Origin: Dokdonia sp. PRO95
GTDB taxonomy: Bacteria; Bacteroidota; Bacteroidia; Flavobacteriales; Flavobacteriaceae
Length of the DNA stretch: 64,000 bases
NCBI RefSeq assembly: GCF_000355805.1
Contig: NZ_CM001837.1
Span: forward strand, 2,655,868-2,719,867
Direction of reading: 5' to 3'
This document shows, one piece after another, positions 35,256-44,744 of this stretch. The translations under genes were made by a program, and so were the position numbers. The notes under the pieces were generated by a model. The model saw only the letters and a list, made by a program, of their open reading frames with translations. It was not told the DNA's origin and made no database searches. The stretch's first letter is position 1; the number at the start of each line of letters is the position of its first letter.

Positions 35256-36470
35256 CTAACTAAGCGTTGTTATTACCTGTGTCTCGCTATGAAGGGTTTT
35301 GTGTACTGGGCATTTGTCTGCAATTTGTAAAAGACGATTGAGCTGCTTCTCATCAAGATCTGACGTTATTTTAATCTCACGATGAAAGGTATCAATCTTT
35401 GCCGAAGGGTTATCTTCACAAGCAACACAATCTTGAGCGTGCGTTTTACTGTAACTGGTGTGTACCTCAACGTTTTCTACAAGCCACTTTTTGCGCTTTG
35501 CATACATCTGTATGGTCATTGCGGTACAGGCAGAAAGACTACCTGCGAGTAACTCATACGGGGTAGGACCATAGTCGTTTCCGCCTACGCGTACCGGCTC
35601 ATCTGCCTTCATATGGTGATTACCTAATTTTAGTAAGGTTGTAAAGCCCTCCTCGTCATCTAGGCTTGCCACCACTTGAAAGGTGGTTTTTATGGTTTCT
35701 TGAACAGGTTGCGGTATATATCTCGCGGCCCATCCAGCAATTATTTTACCTACGTAAGCTGCATTTTCTTTATCAATAAGTAAGTGCTCAGATCCATCTA
35801 GGGTTACAAAGCTCTTAGGGTGATGAGCGGCGTGGTATATTTCTTCGGCATTTTTTATAGAAACGGTATCGTCTTGAGGTGAGTGGAGTATAAGTAAGGC
35901 TTCGTGAAGGTTACGAGCAGCTTCTACACAAGAGTTTTCTTCTAGATTATCTATAAACTGCTTTTTAAAAGTAAAGTCACGCCCTGCGAGTTTTACATTA
36001 GCCTGACCTTTATCTTTTATTACTGAAAGCTGAGAGCCTAGTTGCTTTTGTACGTGTACTGGGTTGCTAGGAGCCCCTATAGTTGCGACAGCCTTTATCG
36101 TATCAATCTTACCACCTGCAAAAATTGCTGCAGCACCACCTAGCGAGTGTCCCACAAGTAAAGAGGGCGCTTTGTATTCTTTGGCAAGAAAATCTGCAGC
36201 GCTTATAAGATCATCTACATTACTGGAGAAGTTTGTATCTGCAAAGTCACCATCACTGTCACCTAAACCCGTAAAATCAAAGCGTAACACGCCAAAACCT
36301 TGAGAGGCAAGTGCTCTACTTACATTGCGCACAGCACTAAAATCTTTTGTACAGGTAAAGCAATGTGCAAAAATGGCAAAGTTATGTGGGTCTTGATTTG
36401 CAGGTAGATCTAATCTTCCAGCCAATACTTCTCCGTGTGCATTTGTAAAGTTTATTTTACTCGATCTCAT
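35256..36470 (-). CDS. Alpha/beta hydrolase fused to OsmC-type peroxidase
   Basis: Residues 1 to about 260 are an alpha/beta hydrolase with nucleophile elbow GHSLGGAAAIF, acid in LHSPQDDTVS and His in GSEHLLIDK. Residues from about 265 are an OsmC/Ohr domain, with the reactive Cys pair in SLSACTAMTIQMYA and ADKCPVHKTL. OsmC-type proteins reduce organic hydroperoxides. The fusion is known in other bacteria; it suggests release of an acyl hydroperoxide by the esterase and reduction by OsmC, which is an inference. Confidence 0.9.
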   Translation of the reverse strand: MRSSKINFTNAHGEVLAGRLDLPANQDPHNFAIFAHCFTCTKDFSAVRNVSRALASQGFGVLRFDFTGLGDSDGDFADTNFSSNVDDLISAADFLAKEYKAPSLLVGHSLGGAAAIFAGGKIDTIKAVATIGAPSNPVHVQKQLGSQLSVIKDKGQANVKLAGRDFTFKKQFIDNLEENSCVEAARNLHEALLILHSPQDDTVSIKNAEEIYHAAHHPKSFVTLDGSEHLLIDKENAAYVGKIIAGWAARYIPQPVQETIKTTFQVVASLDDEEGFTTLLKLGNHHMKADEPVRVGGNDYGPTPYELLAGSLSACTAMTIQMYAKRKKWLVENVEVHTSYSKTHAQDCVACEDNPSAKIDTFHREIKITSDLDEKQLNRLLQIADKCPVHKTLHSETQVITTLS

Positions 36471-36622
36471 AATACGTAATATGTTTAATGGTTGTAGCTC
36501 TTCTGTCGAAGGAAAAAGGGCAACCTATCTTTAAAGAATTTAATGTACGATTATTACGTGTAATTAATATACAATAAAGGTTATCCTTCTTGTTTTTTAC
36601 ACAATTATCATATTTTTCTATT

Positions 36623-36642
36623 CCGCTTTCGCGAAAGCTTAA
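36623..36642. repeat. Dispersed palindrome, copy 15
   Basis: CCGCTTTCGCGAAAGCTTAA, with the outer positions decayed. It adjoins the A-run of the following terminator. Confidence 0.9.
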
Positions 36643-36678
36643 AAAAAGAAAACCCCAATCATAAGATTGAGGTTTTTT
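36641..36678 (-). terminator. Terminator after the DUF2490 gene
   Basis: CCCCAATC and GATTGAGG flank ATAA (one G-U pair on the minus strand). T-runs are present on both sides. Confidence 0.82.
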
Positions 36679-36697
36679 AATCGTTATAGGTATGTTA

Positions 36698-37380
36698 TCA
36701 TCCTTTTTTATTTCGCCAGTCTGTTTTTATAAAAACAGCGAGTTGAAACCTGTCATAGGTGTCTACCGCAAAATCATTTTTGAGATATCCAATTTGTGCA
36801 CTTAGGTTCTCGCTAAAGTTGTAGCCTAAAGCGCCGTAGAGTCTATTCTGTCCAAAAAAGTCATTCTGCAGATTTATAAAAATCTCATCATATGCGGTTA
36901 GAAACCATTGTCATTAAGAGGGTAGGTTACTCGTAAAAAGTAACGTGCTCTATGCTCTGTTGTGTTCTCACCAGCAGGTCTATTTATAAAACGTTGCTCT
37001 AGTCGATATCTATGGCTAAAGTTAAACTTGCCAAGACTATTTTTAAGAACAAACTGCTCATACAGACGATTTTCATTTACATTCTCTTCACCTGCAAACT
37101 CAAGAAAGTTTGTGTCTGTGGTGATGTTACCATACCCAAAAGAAGCCATAGCCTTATCTGATATATGGTAGTTAAGAGCCGTACGCAGGAGTAGCTGATT
37201 AAAGTTACTCCCAAACTCATACGTTCTATATTGTGCCTCTGCGTGTATGCTTAGCTTTTCTGATATTCTATTATTTGTAAATATCATTGCCCACGCGCCT
37301 AGATCATCTTCGCCACGGTCTTGGGCTTGTAATGATACAAGAGATGAGAATAATAGTAATAAGGCTAAAAGCTTTTTCAT
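36698..37380 (-). pseudogene. DUF2490 outer-membrane beta-barrel protein, frameshifted
   Basis: The first frame (36898-37380) gives 160 residues with a signal peptide (LLALLLLFSSLVSLQAQ) and beta strands, then stops after YPLNDNGF. A second minus-strand frame continues without a gap: QWFLTAYDEIFINLQNDFFG and on to DWRNKKG, stop at 36698-36700. Together they make about 227 residues, the normal DUF2490 size, and WFLTAYDE is a family hallmark. One missing base near 36911-36915 (within AATGACAATGG) would restore the frame. It may be a true mutation or a sequencing error. Confidence 0.85.
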
Positions 37381-37382
37381 AC

Positions 37383-40300
37383 TTAGTCTAATTTAAACGT
37401 TTTTATCTCTTTAAAGCTACTTACATCCATAGCTTTTAGCGTAGTTTCAAATGGCGCCCACTCCGTGCTAAAGAATGTATTAGTCTTCTCTAGAGCGCTC
37501 TGTAGCTCATTACGTGCGTGTGACATAAGAGTAGTCTCTGTCGTAGTAAGTCCGTTAGGGCGACTACGTACATAACCACTGGCAGCACCTATACGATTCA
37601 TCACTGTGATTTCTGGATTACGTGTGATACCTTGCCTTTTATCTACCTTACCTATGTATAATGCGATTACCTCATCTATGCGCTTATCCATATCTTTTAT
37701 AGAGGCTAGCTCATCTTTATACGCCTTTTTATCATCAAGTTTGTTAATCATTTTCTTGTAATCATTTGCAAGGTTCTTGCTCTCTACAAGTTGTTTTACA
37801 GCATCTGCGGCTACTTGAGTCATCGCTTCAAGATCTTTGGCAGCATTGTAACTATCGTCTATTGCTTTTTGCGGAACATCATACCTTGGGTCGCTCTCTA
37901 CTGTGATAGCGCTCTCGCTTGTTTGATCTCCATATTGCATTACAAGCTTGTAAGTTCCTGGTTTAACAGAAACTCCTCTAGGTTCATTCTTACGTTTTCT
38001 TATGCGTCTAGATGGGCGATCACCACCAGACTCATTCATATACCAAGTAGTTTTATAAATACCTGTACTGTCTGGAGTTTTCCACTTGAGGTGACGTATC
38101 TGTCTAGCACCATCATATATTTTAAGGTGGATAGAATCCCAAGTTACTTTTACCTCATCTGCTTCTTCGGCAGCTTTATCATCGCCTTTTTTCTTTTTAT
38201 CTACTTTTTGTTTAGTTACATAGTAAGCGATTTGCGCACCGCTTTTTCTGTTCTCACCGTTATAAATGGCATCTGCTCCAAAACGACTTCCCGTAGGTTG
38301 CTGGTATGATGCGTCATATGCAGTAGGAGGGGTGAAGAGTTGTAGCTTTCGCGAAAGCGTACTTCTATCACTCGCTATCTTACGCAGTGGTCTTATATCA
38401 TCAAGAACCCAGGCTGCACGCCCAAAGGTTCCAATCACAAGATCCTGCTCTCTAGGGTGAATTACTAAATCTTTTACCGAAGTAGTAGGGAATCCTTTAG
38501 TCCATTTCTGCCAGTTGTTACCTGCATCAATAGACACATAAAGACCGTCATCTGTACCTAAGAACAAAAGATTCTTTTCTTCTGGATCTTCTATAATTGA
38601 TAACGCATAACTCTGCACATCATTCTCATCTACAATGCGCGTCCAGCTTTTACCATAATTTGTGGTTCTGTAGGCATAAGGAGTGTAGTTAAAGCGTCTA
38701 TAGTCGTTTGCAACTAGAAGCGCTTCACCTTTATTCTTATCACTTGCTTTAATTTGTACTATCCAGCTTCCTTTTGGTAAACCTTTTAAGTTATTAGACA
38801 CTTCTGTGTAAGAAGCTCCGCCATTTGTAGTATAATGTACACGGCCATCGTCTGTACCTACCCAAAACATATCTTTTTCAAGCGGAGAAGGTTCTATAAC
38901 AAGAATGGTAGTGTGATTTTCTGCACCAGTGGCATCCATAGTAAGACCGCCAGATTCAGATTGCTTCTGTTTCTCTGGGTCGTTTGTTGTAAGGTCTGGA
39001 GAGATTACTTCCCAAGTGAGTCCCTTATCTGTAGACTTATGTACAAACTGACTACCAAAGTATATAGTACTGTTATCAAAAGGATCAATATTAATAGCAC
39101 TGTTCCAGTTAAAACGAAGTTTTACATCTGCATCTGGGTGCGTAGGCTTTACACCATAGTTATTTCCTGTTTTGTAATCATAACGGCTCACAAACCCCTG
39201 CTGACTCATAGACCACCCGTACTGGCTATCATCGCGATCTGGCACTACGTCAAAACCATCTCCAAAAGAGATTTCTTGCCAGTAATCGTTACGTATACCT
39301 TGAGCTTTCCATACATAGGCAGGTCCTCTCCACGATCCATTATCTTGCATACCTCCATATACATTATAAGGAAACTCATTATCTACATTAATGTGATAAA
39401 ACTGAGCTACAGGTAAGTTACCTATAAAACGCCACGTCTTACCACCGTCTTTTGTGATGTTAAGACCGCCGTCATTACCGTCCATCATAAACTTCCCATT
39501 ATTAGGGTGTATCCACCAGGCGTGGTGATCTGGGTGTACACCGTTATCTACACCGTAAGCGCCCATAAGTTGGTCAAAATTCTTCCCACCATCTTCAGAC
39601 ACGTTTACATAGGTAAATACAGAAAACACACGATTTTCATTTTGTGGATCTACGTGTATATCACTATAGTAAAATGGTCTGTTGCCTATGTCACTCTTGT
39701 CATTAATCTTTTTCCAGTTAAAGCCGCCATCATTAGAGCGGTACAATGCATTCTTCTTTGCTTCTACAAGCGCATAAACCACGTTAGGGCTTCCAGGCGC
39801 AATAGAGAGACCTATGCGACCTAGTTCTCCTTTAGGAAGTCCATCTTGATCTGTAAGCTCTTTCCAAGTGTCACCACCATCGTGCGTCATATACATACCA
39901 GAACCTTCACCACCAGACTTAAAGAACCAAGGGTCACGTTTGTGCTCCCACATTGCTACAATAAGTTTATTAGGATTTGTAGGGTCCATAACCATATCTG
40001 CCACACCAGACTTGATGTTTGTAAATAAAACCTTGTTCCAAGTTTTACCACCATCTGTAGTTTTAAAAACACCACGTTCTGGGTGTTCTCCCCAAGGAGA
40101 ACCTATAGCACCCACATAAACCACATCTGGATTAGTAGGGTCTATAATAACACGGTGTATGTGACGAGTTTTTTCTAATCCCATAGATTGCCACGTCTTA
40201 CCGCCATCTAGTGATTTATAAACACCATAACCACCATTAAGGGAGTTACGTGGGTTTCCTTCACCTGTACCTACCCATATCACAGATGGGTTAGATTGCT

Positions 40301-40577
40301 GTATCGCTACCGCTCCTATAGATGCTGTGAGCTCGTTTTCAAAAACAGGATCCCATTTTATTCCTCCAGAAGTAGATTTCCATAAACCTCCAGAAGCTGT
40401 ACCTACGTACATTACATCTGGATTATCTGTAACCACATCTATAGCAGTCACACGACCAGACATACCGCCTGGGCCTATGTTACGGGGTTGTACATCCTTG
40501 AGCAAGGACATATCAAGTTTTTGAGCAGATACTACTGTGCAGATGCATAGCAGTAGGAGTGAGAAGAGTTGTTTCAT
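37383..40577 (-). CDS. Secreted BNR/sortilin-like repeat protein (1064 aa)
   Basis: A signal peptide (LFSLLLLCICTVVSAQ) precedes about 750 residues of beta-propeller with many Asp-box/BNR motifs (KSTSGGIKWDPVF, KSLDGGKTWQSM, KTTDGGKTWNKV, RSNDGGFNWKKI). The C-terminal 300 residues have a beta sandwich (VKPGTYKLVMQYGDQTSESA) and a helical end. Members are called glycosyl hydrolase, sortilin or VPS10-like without proof of activity. There is no recognisable T9SS C-terminal signal. The DUF2490 gene follows by 2 nt. Confidence 0.85.
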   Translation of the reverse strand: MKQLFSLLLLCICTVVSAQKLDMSLLKDVQPRNIGPGGMSGRVTAIDVVTDNPDVMYVGTASGGLWKSTSGGIKWDPVFENELTASIGAVAIQQSNPSVIWVGTGEGNPRNSLNGGYGVYKSLDGGKTWQSMGLEKTRHIHRVIIDPTNPDVVYVGAIGSPWGEHPERGVFKTTDGGKTWNKVLFTNIKSGVADMVMDPTNPNKLIVAMWEHKRDPWFFKSGGEGSGMYMTHDGGDTWKELTDQDGLPKGELGRIGLSIAPGSPNVVYALVEAKKNALYRSNDGGFNWKKINDKSDIGNRPFYYSDIHVDPQNENRVFSVFTYVNVSEDGGKNFDQLMGAYGVDNGVHPDHHAWWIHPNNGKFMMDGNDGGLNITKDGGKTWRFIGNLPVAQFYHINVDNEFPYNVYGGMQDNGSWRGPAYVWKAQGIRNDYWQEISFGDGFDVVPDRDDSQYGWSMSQQGFVSRYDYKTGNNYGVKPTHPDADVKLRFNWNSAINIDPFDNSTIYFGSQFVHKSTDKGLTWEVISPDLTTNDPEKQKQSESGGLTMDATGAENHTTILVIEPSPLEKDMFWVGTDDGRVHYTTNGGASYTEVSNNLKGLPKGSWIVQIKASDKNKGEALLVANDYRRFNYTPYAYRTTNYGKSWTRIVDENDVQSYALSIIEDPEEKNLLFLGTDDGLYVSIDAGNNWQKWTKGFPTTSVKDLVIHPREQDLVIGTFGRAAWVLDDIRPLRKIASDRSTLSRKLQLFTPPTAYDASYQQPTGSRFGADAIYNGENRKSGAQIAYYVTKQKVDKKKKGDDKAAEEADEVKVTWDSIHLKIYDGARQIRHLKWKTPDSTGIYKTTWYMNESGGDRPSRRIRKRKNEPRGVSVKPGTYKLVMQYGDQTSESAITVESDPRYDVPQKAIDDSYNAAKDLEAMTQVAADAVKQLVESKNLANDYKKMINKLDDKKAYKDELASIKDMDKRIDEVIALYIGKVDKRQGITRNPEITVMNRIGAASGYVRSRPNGLTTTETTLMSHARNELQSALEKTNTFFSTEWAPFETTLKAMDVSSFKEIKTFKLD
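38344..38361. repeat. Dispersed palindrome, copy 16 (inside the BNR protein)
   Basis: AGCTTTCGCGAAAGCGTA, read on the minus strand as TLSRKL. Confidence 0.92.
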
Positions 40578-40601
40578 TATAAAATTTTGGTTGAATTATA
40601 A

Positions 40602-40615
40602 TGACCTTTCGGTCA
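40602..40615. promoter_or_regulatory. Operator-like palindrome TGACC-TTTC-GGTCA
   Basis: A perfect 5-bp inverted repeat with a 4-nt spacer lies 25-38 nt before the BNR-protein start. It is just after a near -7 element on the minus strand (TAACTTTA), the place expected for a repressor site. Confidence 0.35.
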
Positions 40616-40696
40616 AGGGACTAAAGTTAATTAAAAGACAATCTTAATTTCTTAAATAGTTGTTAATGGATGCGCTATGTTTTAAAGGTTTTATTC

Positions 40697-40716
40697 ACGC
40701 TTTCGCGAAAGCGTAA
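40697..40716. repeat. Dispersed palindrome, copy 17
   Basis: ACGCTTTCGCGAAAGCGTAA in the divergent region between the BNR-protein and fasciclin genes. Confidence 0.94.
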
Positions 40717-40776
40717 TTGTATCCCTAATAAGGTCTTATGAAATAATTAACAAGACATTGGTATAACATTAGCTTT

Positions 40777-40803
40777 TTGTTTAAGAATATGAACATATCT
40801 TTG
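40777..40803 (+). promoter_or_regulatory. Promoter of the fasciclin lipoprotein
   Basis: TTG at 40777-40779, a 16-nt spacer and a perfect TATCTTTG at 40796-40803, 24 nt before the ATG. Confidence 0.7.
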
Positions 40804-40826
40804 AACAAATAAAAAAACCAATTGTT

Positions 40827-41420
40827 ATGAAAAAGATTTTATTAATGGCAGCAACAGCAGGATTATTATTTGCTTCTTGCGCCGAAGGAACTAAAGAAAA
40901 AGCAACAGAAACAAATGAGGAAGTTGCACAAGCAGTAGTAGAACTAGAAGAGCCTGTGGTAGAAGAGCCAGGTACAATAGTAGATATCGCTGTGGGTAAT
41001 GAAAATTTTACAACACTAGTAACAGCTGTAAAAGCAGCAGGACTTGTAGAAACTTTGGCTAGTACGGGACCATTTACTGTATTTGCACCTACAAATGATG
41101 CTTTTGCAAAACTACCAGAAAGAACTGTAGGTACTCTAGTAAAGCCAGAAAACAAAGCAATGTTAACAGATATCTTAACCTACCACGTAGTAGCTGGTGA
41201 GTATATGGCTGGAGACGTAGTTGCCGCTATTAAAAAGAACAATGGTTCTTTTAGTACAAACACAGTGATGGGAGAGCAAATTACTTTAATGATGGACGGA
41301 GAAAATGTTGTTATTAAAGATGCAAAAGGTGGGACATCTGTAATTATTATGACAGATGTAGATGCTTCAAACGGAGTGATACACGCTATAGACACCGTAA
41401 TTATGCCTAAAGGGAAGTAA
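40827..41420 (+). CDS. Fasciclin (FAS1) lipoprotein
   Basis: The 197-residue protein has a lipoprotein signal ([14 protein letters not shown]), an acidic linker and one FAS1 domain with both conserved boxes ([18 protein letters not shown] and [18 protein letters not shown]). FAS1 domains mediate adhesion at the cell surface. It is monocistronic, with its own promoter and a strong terminator. Confidence 0.92.
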   Translation: MKKILLMAATAGLLFASCAEGTKEKATETNEEVAQAVVELEEPVVEEPGTIVDIAVGNENFTTLVTAVKAAGLVETLASTGPFTVFAPTNDAFAKLPERTVGTLVKPENKAMLTDILTYHVVAGEYMAGDVVAAIKKNNGSFSTNTVMGEQITLMMDGENVVIKDAKGGTSVIIMTDVDASNGVIHAIDTVIMPKGK

Positions 41421-41450
41421 TTACCACTCACTTTTAATAAAGAATTAAGA

Positions 41451-41476
41451 AGCGCCTCTGTCGAGGCGCTTTTTTA
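41451..41476 (+). terminator. Terminator after the fasciclin gene
   Basis: AGCGCCTC and GAGGCGCT pair around TGTC, followed by TTTTTT. Confidence 0.93.
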
Positions 41477-41507
41477 TTGACCTATTAGGTAGTAATTTTA
41501 TACAGCT

Positions 41508-42629
41508 ATGAGAAAACAACAAAATAGGAGCGGTTTTGTATTCAAAACCTATCACGCTCCGCAAAAACCCCTTTTTGATCAGCTGCTTGATATATTTCAA
41601 GAGCTCATCACCCACACCTCTGGTGATTTTGACGAGGCGATGGACTGGCTAAAAGAGCTTGATAAAGAATATAAACTCACAAATGATGAGTATACCTTAG
41701 ACGACTTTGTACAAGAGCTTAAAGACAAAGGCTACATACGAGAAGAAGTTAAGCCAGACGGTAATAACGGCACGGCTATCACAGAAAAGACAGAGCGCGC
41801 CATACGTAAGAGAGCCCTAGATCAAATTTTTGGTAAGCTTAAAAAGAGCTCTCAGGGTAACCATAGGTCAAAACTTAACGGTAGAGGAGATGAGCATACT
41901 GGTGATTATCGCGAGTATCGTTTTGGTGATGGGCTAGAGCGTATCTCTATGACAGAAAGTTTGCGTAATGCCCAAATTAATAATGGTGCAGAAGATTTCC
42001 GCTTACGCGAAAGCGACCTCGTGGTAGAAGAAACCCACTTTAAGGCACAGATGAGTACCGTACTTATGATAGATATATCGCATAGTATGATACTCTATGG
42101 AGAAGATCGTATTACTCCAGCCAAAAAGGTAGCGATGGCACTTGCACAGCTTATCACAACGAGGTATCCAAAAGACTCTTTAGATATAATTGTATATGGG
42201 AACGATGCCTGGCCTATTAAAATTAAGGATTTACCGTATTTACAAGTGGGGCCTTATCACACTAACACAGTAGCAGGTCTTAATCTCGCTATGGATATCT
42301 TGAGACGTAAGCGTAACTCAAATAAACAGATCTTTAATATTACAGATGGTAAGCCATCTTGTATAAAGCTTAAAGACGGGCGCTACTATAAAAACCCAAA
42401 TGGACTAGACGAGTATATTGTAAACAAGTGTTACAGTATGGCTAGACAAGCACGTAAGCTTCATATACCTATCACAACATTTATGATTGCAAATGATCCT
42501 TACCTGCAACAGTTTGTAGATAATTTTACTGAGGCAAACCAAGGAAAAGCGTTCTATACAGGACTGCAAGGTCTAGGGGAGATGATCTTTCAAGATTATG
42601 AAAGCAACAGAAAGAAAAGAATAAAATAA
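41508..42629 (+). CDS. VWA-domain protein paired with a MoxR-type ATPase
   Basis: The 373-residue protein has a helical N-terminal half and, from about 180, a VWA domain with a full MIDAS (D-I-S-H-S in VLMIDISHSMI, then the Thr of YHTNTVAG and the Asp of NITDGKPS). It lacks a signal peptide and is cytoplasmic. The AAA+ gene follows after 57 nt. Such MoxR/VWA pairs work as chaperones that insert metal or remodel complexes; the client is unknown. A decayed palindrome encodes RLRES just before the VWA domain. Confidence 0.86.
   Translation: MRKQQNRSGFVFKTYHAPQKPLFDQLLDIFQELITHTSGDFDEAMDWLKELDKEYKLTNDEYTLDDFVQELKDKGYIREEVKPDGNNGTAITEKTERAIRKRALDQIFGKLKKSSQGNHRSKLNGRGDEHTGDYREYRFGDGLERISMTESLRNAQINNGAEDFRLRESDLVVEETHFKAQMSTVLMIDISHSMILYGEDRITPAKKVAMALAQLITTRYPKDSLDIIVYGNDAWPIKIKDLPYLQVGPYHTNTVAGLNLAMDILRRKRNSNKQIFNITDGKPSCIKLKDGRYYKNPNGLDEYIVNKCYSMARQARKLHIPITTFMIANDPYLQQFVDNFTEANQGKAFYTGLQGLGEMIFQDYESNRKKRIK
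42000..42017. repeat. Decayed dispersed palindrome (inside the VWA gene)
   Basis: CGCTTACGCGAAAGCGAC: one core base is changed (CTTACGCG), as in the copies at 21028 and 63253. Read as RLRES. Confidence 0.75.
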
Positions 42630-42686
42630 TTGTAAAAAAAAAAGAATAGATACCTCATTGTGAGATGAGGTAAAACAAGAATAGCT

Positions 42687-44153
42687 ATGAATCATACAGA
42701 AATAAAAACACTTGGAGCTCTTAAAAAAGCATCGTGGACATCTAGAAGTATAAAAGAAGAGTTGCGCGAGCACCTTATATCAAAATTACAAGCCGGTACA
42801 CCTACATTTACAGGTATACACGGTTATGAGCATACGGTTATACCAGAACTAGAAAGAGCCATATTAAGTAAACATAATATCAATTTATTAGGGCTACGTG
42901 GTCAAGCAAAAACTAGACTTGCACGTCAAATGGTAAATCTCCTTGACGAATGGATGCCTGTAGTAGCAGGATCAGAAATTAATGATGATCCGCTTAATCC
43001 TATCTCGAGGTTTGCTACAGAGCTTATAAAGGAAAAAGGAGATGACACACCTATCGATTGGGTACATAGATCTGAGCGCTTTGCAGAGAAGCTCGCAACA
43101 CCAGATGTAACTGTGGCAGATATAGTAGGTGACGTAGATCCTATAAAGGCAGCAAACCTTAAATTAAGCTATGCAGATGATCGTGTGATACACTACGGAA
43201 TGATTCCTCGTGCAAACAGGTCAATTTTTGTAATCAACGAGTTGCCAGATTTACAAGCACGTATACAAGTGGCTTTGTTTAATATTCTACAAGAAGGTGA
43301 TATTCAAATACGCGGCTTTAAATTGAGACTACCGCTTGATATGCAGTTTGTATTCACTGCAAATCCAGAGGATTATACAAATAGAGGTAGCATAGTTACA
43401 CCGCTTAAAGACCGTATAGGCTCTCAAATACTCACTCACTATCCAGAAACAGTAGCTATCGCGCGTACTATAACAGATCAAGAAGCAAATCTTGACGAGC
43501 GCCAGAAAACTAAAGTACACGTACCTAATCTAGTAAAAGATCTTATAGAAGAGATAGGTTTTGTGGCTAGAGAGAGCGAGTATATAGATGAGAAGAGTGG
43601 TATAAGTGCACGTATGAGTATAACTGCATTTGAAAACTTAATGAGTACAGCAGAGCGTCGTATGCTATTATCTGGAGATACAACTACTACAATACGATAT
43701 TCTGATCTTATGGGTATAATTCCTGCGATTACCGGAAAGGTAGAATTAGTATATGAAGGAGAACAAGAGGGAGCAGATGAGGTTGCAAAAATTCTTATAG
43801 GTGATGCAACGCGTTCACTTTTTGATGATTATTTCCCAAAGATCGAAAAGCTTGTAAAGGATAATCAAGAAGATCCTTATGGTGATGTCTTGGCTTGGTT
43901 CTTTGAGCAAAGTGGTTTTGAACTTGAAGATAATTTGACTGACAAAGAATACAAATTAATGCTAGACAGCATTACTCCTTTAGAAGAACTCGTAAATAAA
44001 TATCAGCCCGAAACAGTAGAGGAGGACCGCTATTTCTTAAAAGAGTTTATCCTTTTTGGACTTGTAGAATATAAGAAACTGAGCAAATATAAACTCACCA
44101 CAGGGATGCGTTTTAATGATCTTTATGGAAATTACATCTCAGGATTAGGATAA
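42687..44153 (+). CDS. MoxR-type AAA+ ATPase
   Basis: The 488-residue protein has Walker A in LLGLRGQAKTRLAR (residues about 70-83), Walker B in SIFVINELPDLQARIQ, sensor 1 in FVFTANPEDYTNRG and the arginine-containing KDRIGSQILTHYP. It is of the magnesium-chelatase/sigma-54-interacting type grouped with MoxR ATPases. The C-terminal part is helical. It is expected to act on the VWA protein encoded just upstream. A terminator ends the pair. Confidence 0.87.
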   Translation: MNHTEIKTLGALKKASWTSRSIKEELREHLISKLQAGTPTFTGIHGYEHTVIPELERAILSKHNINLLGLRGQAKTRLARQMVNLLDEWMPVVAGSEINDDPLNPISRFATELIKEKGDDTPIDWVHRSERFAEKLATPDVTVADIVGDVDPIKAANLKLSYADDRVIHYGMIPRANRSIFVINELPDLQARIQVALFNILQEGDIQIRGFKLRLPLDMQFVFTANPEDYTNRGSIVTPLKDRIGSQILTHYPETVAIARTITDQEANLDERQKTKVHVPNLVKDLIEEIGFVARESEYIDEKSGISARMSITAFENLMSTAERRMLLSGDTTTTIRYSDLMGIIPAITGKVELVYEGEQEGADEVAKILIGDATRSLFDDYFPKIEKLVKDNQEDPYGDVLAWFFEQSGFELEDNLTDKEYKLMLDSITPLEELVNKYQPETVEEDRYFLKEFILFGLVEYKKLSKYKLTTGMRFNDLYGNYISGLG

Positions 44154-44243
44154 TTTTAGAATATAAACTATTGATTTATATAATCATTGTAAGTATTTGA
44201 TTTTAAATACTTAGTGTAGAATTTTTAGATTAGACTAAAATGC

Positions 44244-44272
44244 AAAAAGCTCCCGAATTGGGAGCTTTTTTT
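44244..44272 (+). terminator. Terminator after the MoxR-type gene
   Basis: AAAAAGCTCCC and GGGAGCTTTTT pair around GAATT, with a T-run after. Confidence 0.93.
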
Positions 44273-44302
44273 ATGATTGTAATTCAATGTTGTTATTGAA
44301 TA

Positions 44303-44683
44303 TTATCCTAGATTAGGAATCACAAGATTCTGATCTGGATGTATAACATCTGGGTTTTTAAGGATGTCTTTATTTGCTTCAAAAATCTCTTTGTACTTCA
44401 TTGCATCTCCATAATAATGCTTTGCAATCTTGCCTAGTGTGTCTCCACTCGCAACTGTATGACGTGCATAAACAGATGTGTCTGCAACTTTAATGTCTGC
44501 TACAATGTCACCTGGATTTTCTCCTCCAGCCGCTTTTATAGCATCCCAAAGTTGGTTTTTCTCATATTGATTTGTTGCAGTACCTGTTACGTGAAGTACT
44601 CCATTTTCTTCTTTTACATCTCCGTTCTGGATGTTAAGTTTTTCTCCTAGGTCAAGAACGTTTTGATATTTTGCTTTTACCAT
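44303..44683 (-). CDS. BON-LysM protein (Kbp/YgaU-like)
   Basis: The 126-residue protein joins a BON domain (residues about 10-65, KEENGVLHVTGTATNQYEK) to a LysM domain (YARHTVASGDTLGKIAKHYYG). This is the layout of E. coli Kbp, a soluble potassium-binding protein. No signal peptide is present, as in Kbp. Whether it binds potassium here is not shown by sequence alone. Confidence 0.88.
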   Translation of the reverse strand: MVKAKYQNVLDLGEKLNIQNGDVKEENGVLHVTGTATNQYEKNQLWDAIKAAGGENPGDIVADIKVADTSVYARHTVASGDTLGKIAKHYYGDAMKYKEIFEANKDILKNPDVIHPDQNLVIPNLG

Positions 44684-44744
44684 TATTTAAGTTTATTGTT
44701 ATTACTGATTAAAAGATACAATGTTTTCTACAATTAAATACTTT

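Noticed and set aside
37791-40119. Several plus-strand frames across the BNR-protein gene
   Set aside because: They are antisense shadows of repetitive Asp-box coding sequence and have Cys/Tyr-rich nonsense composition.
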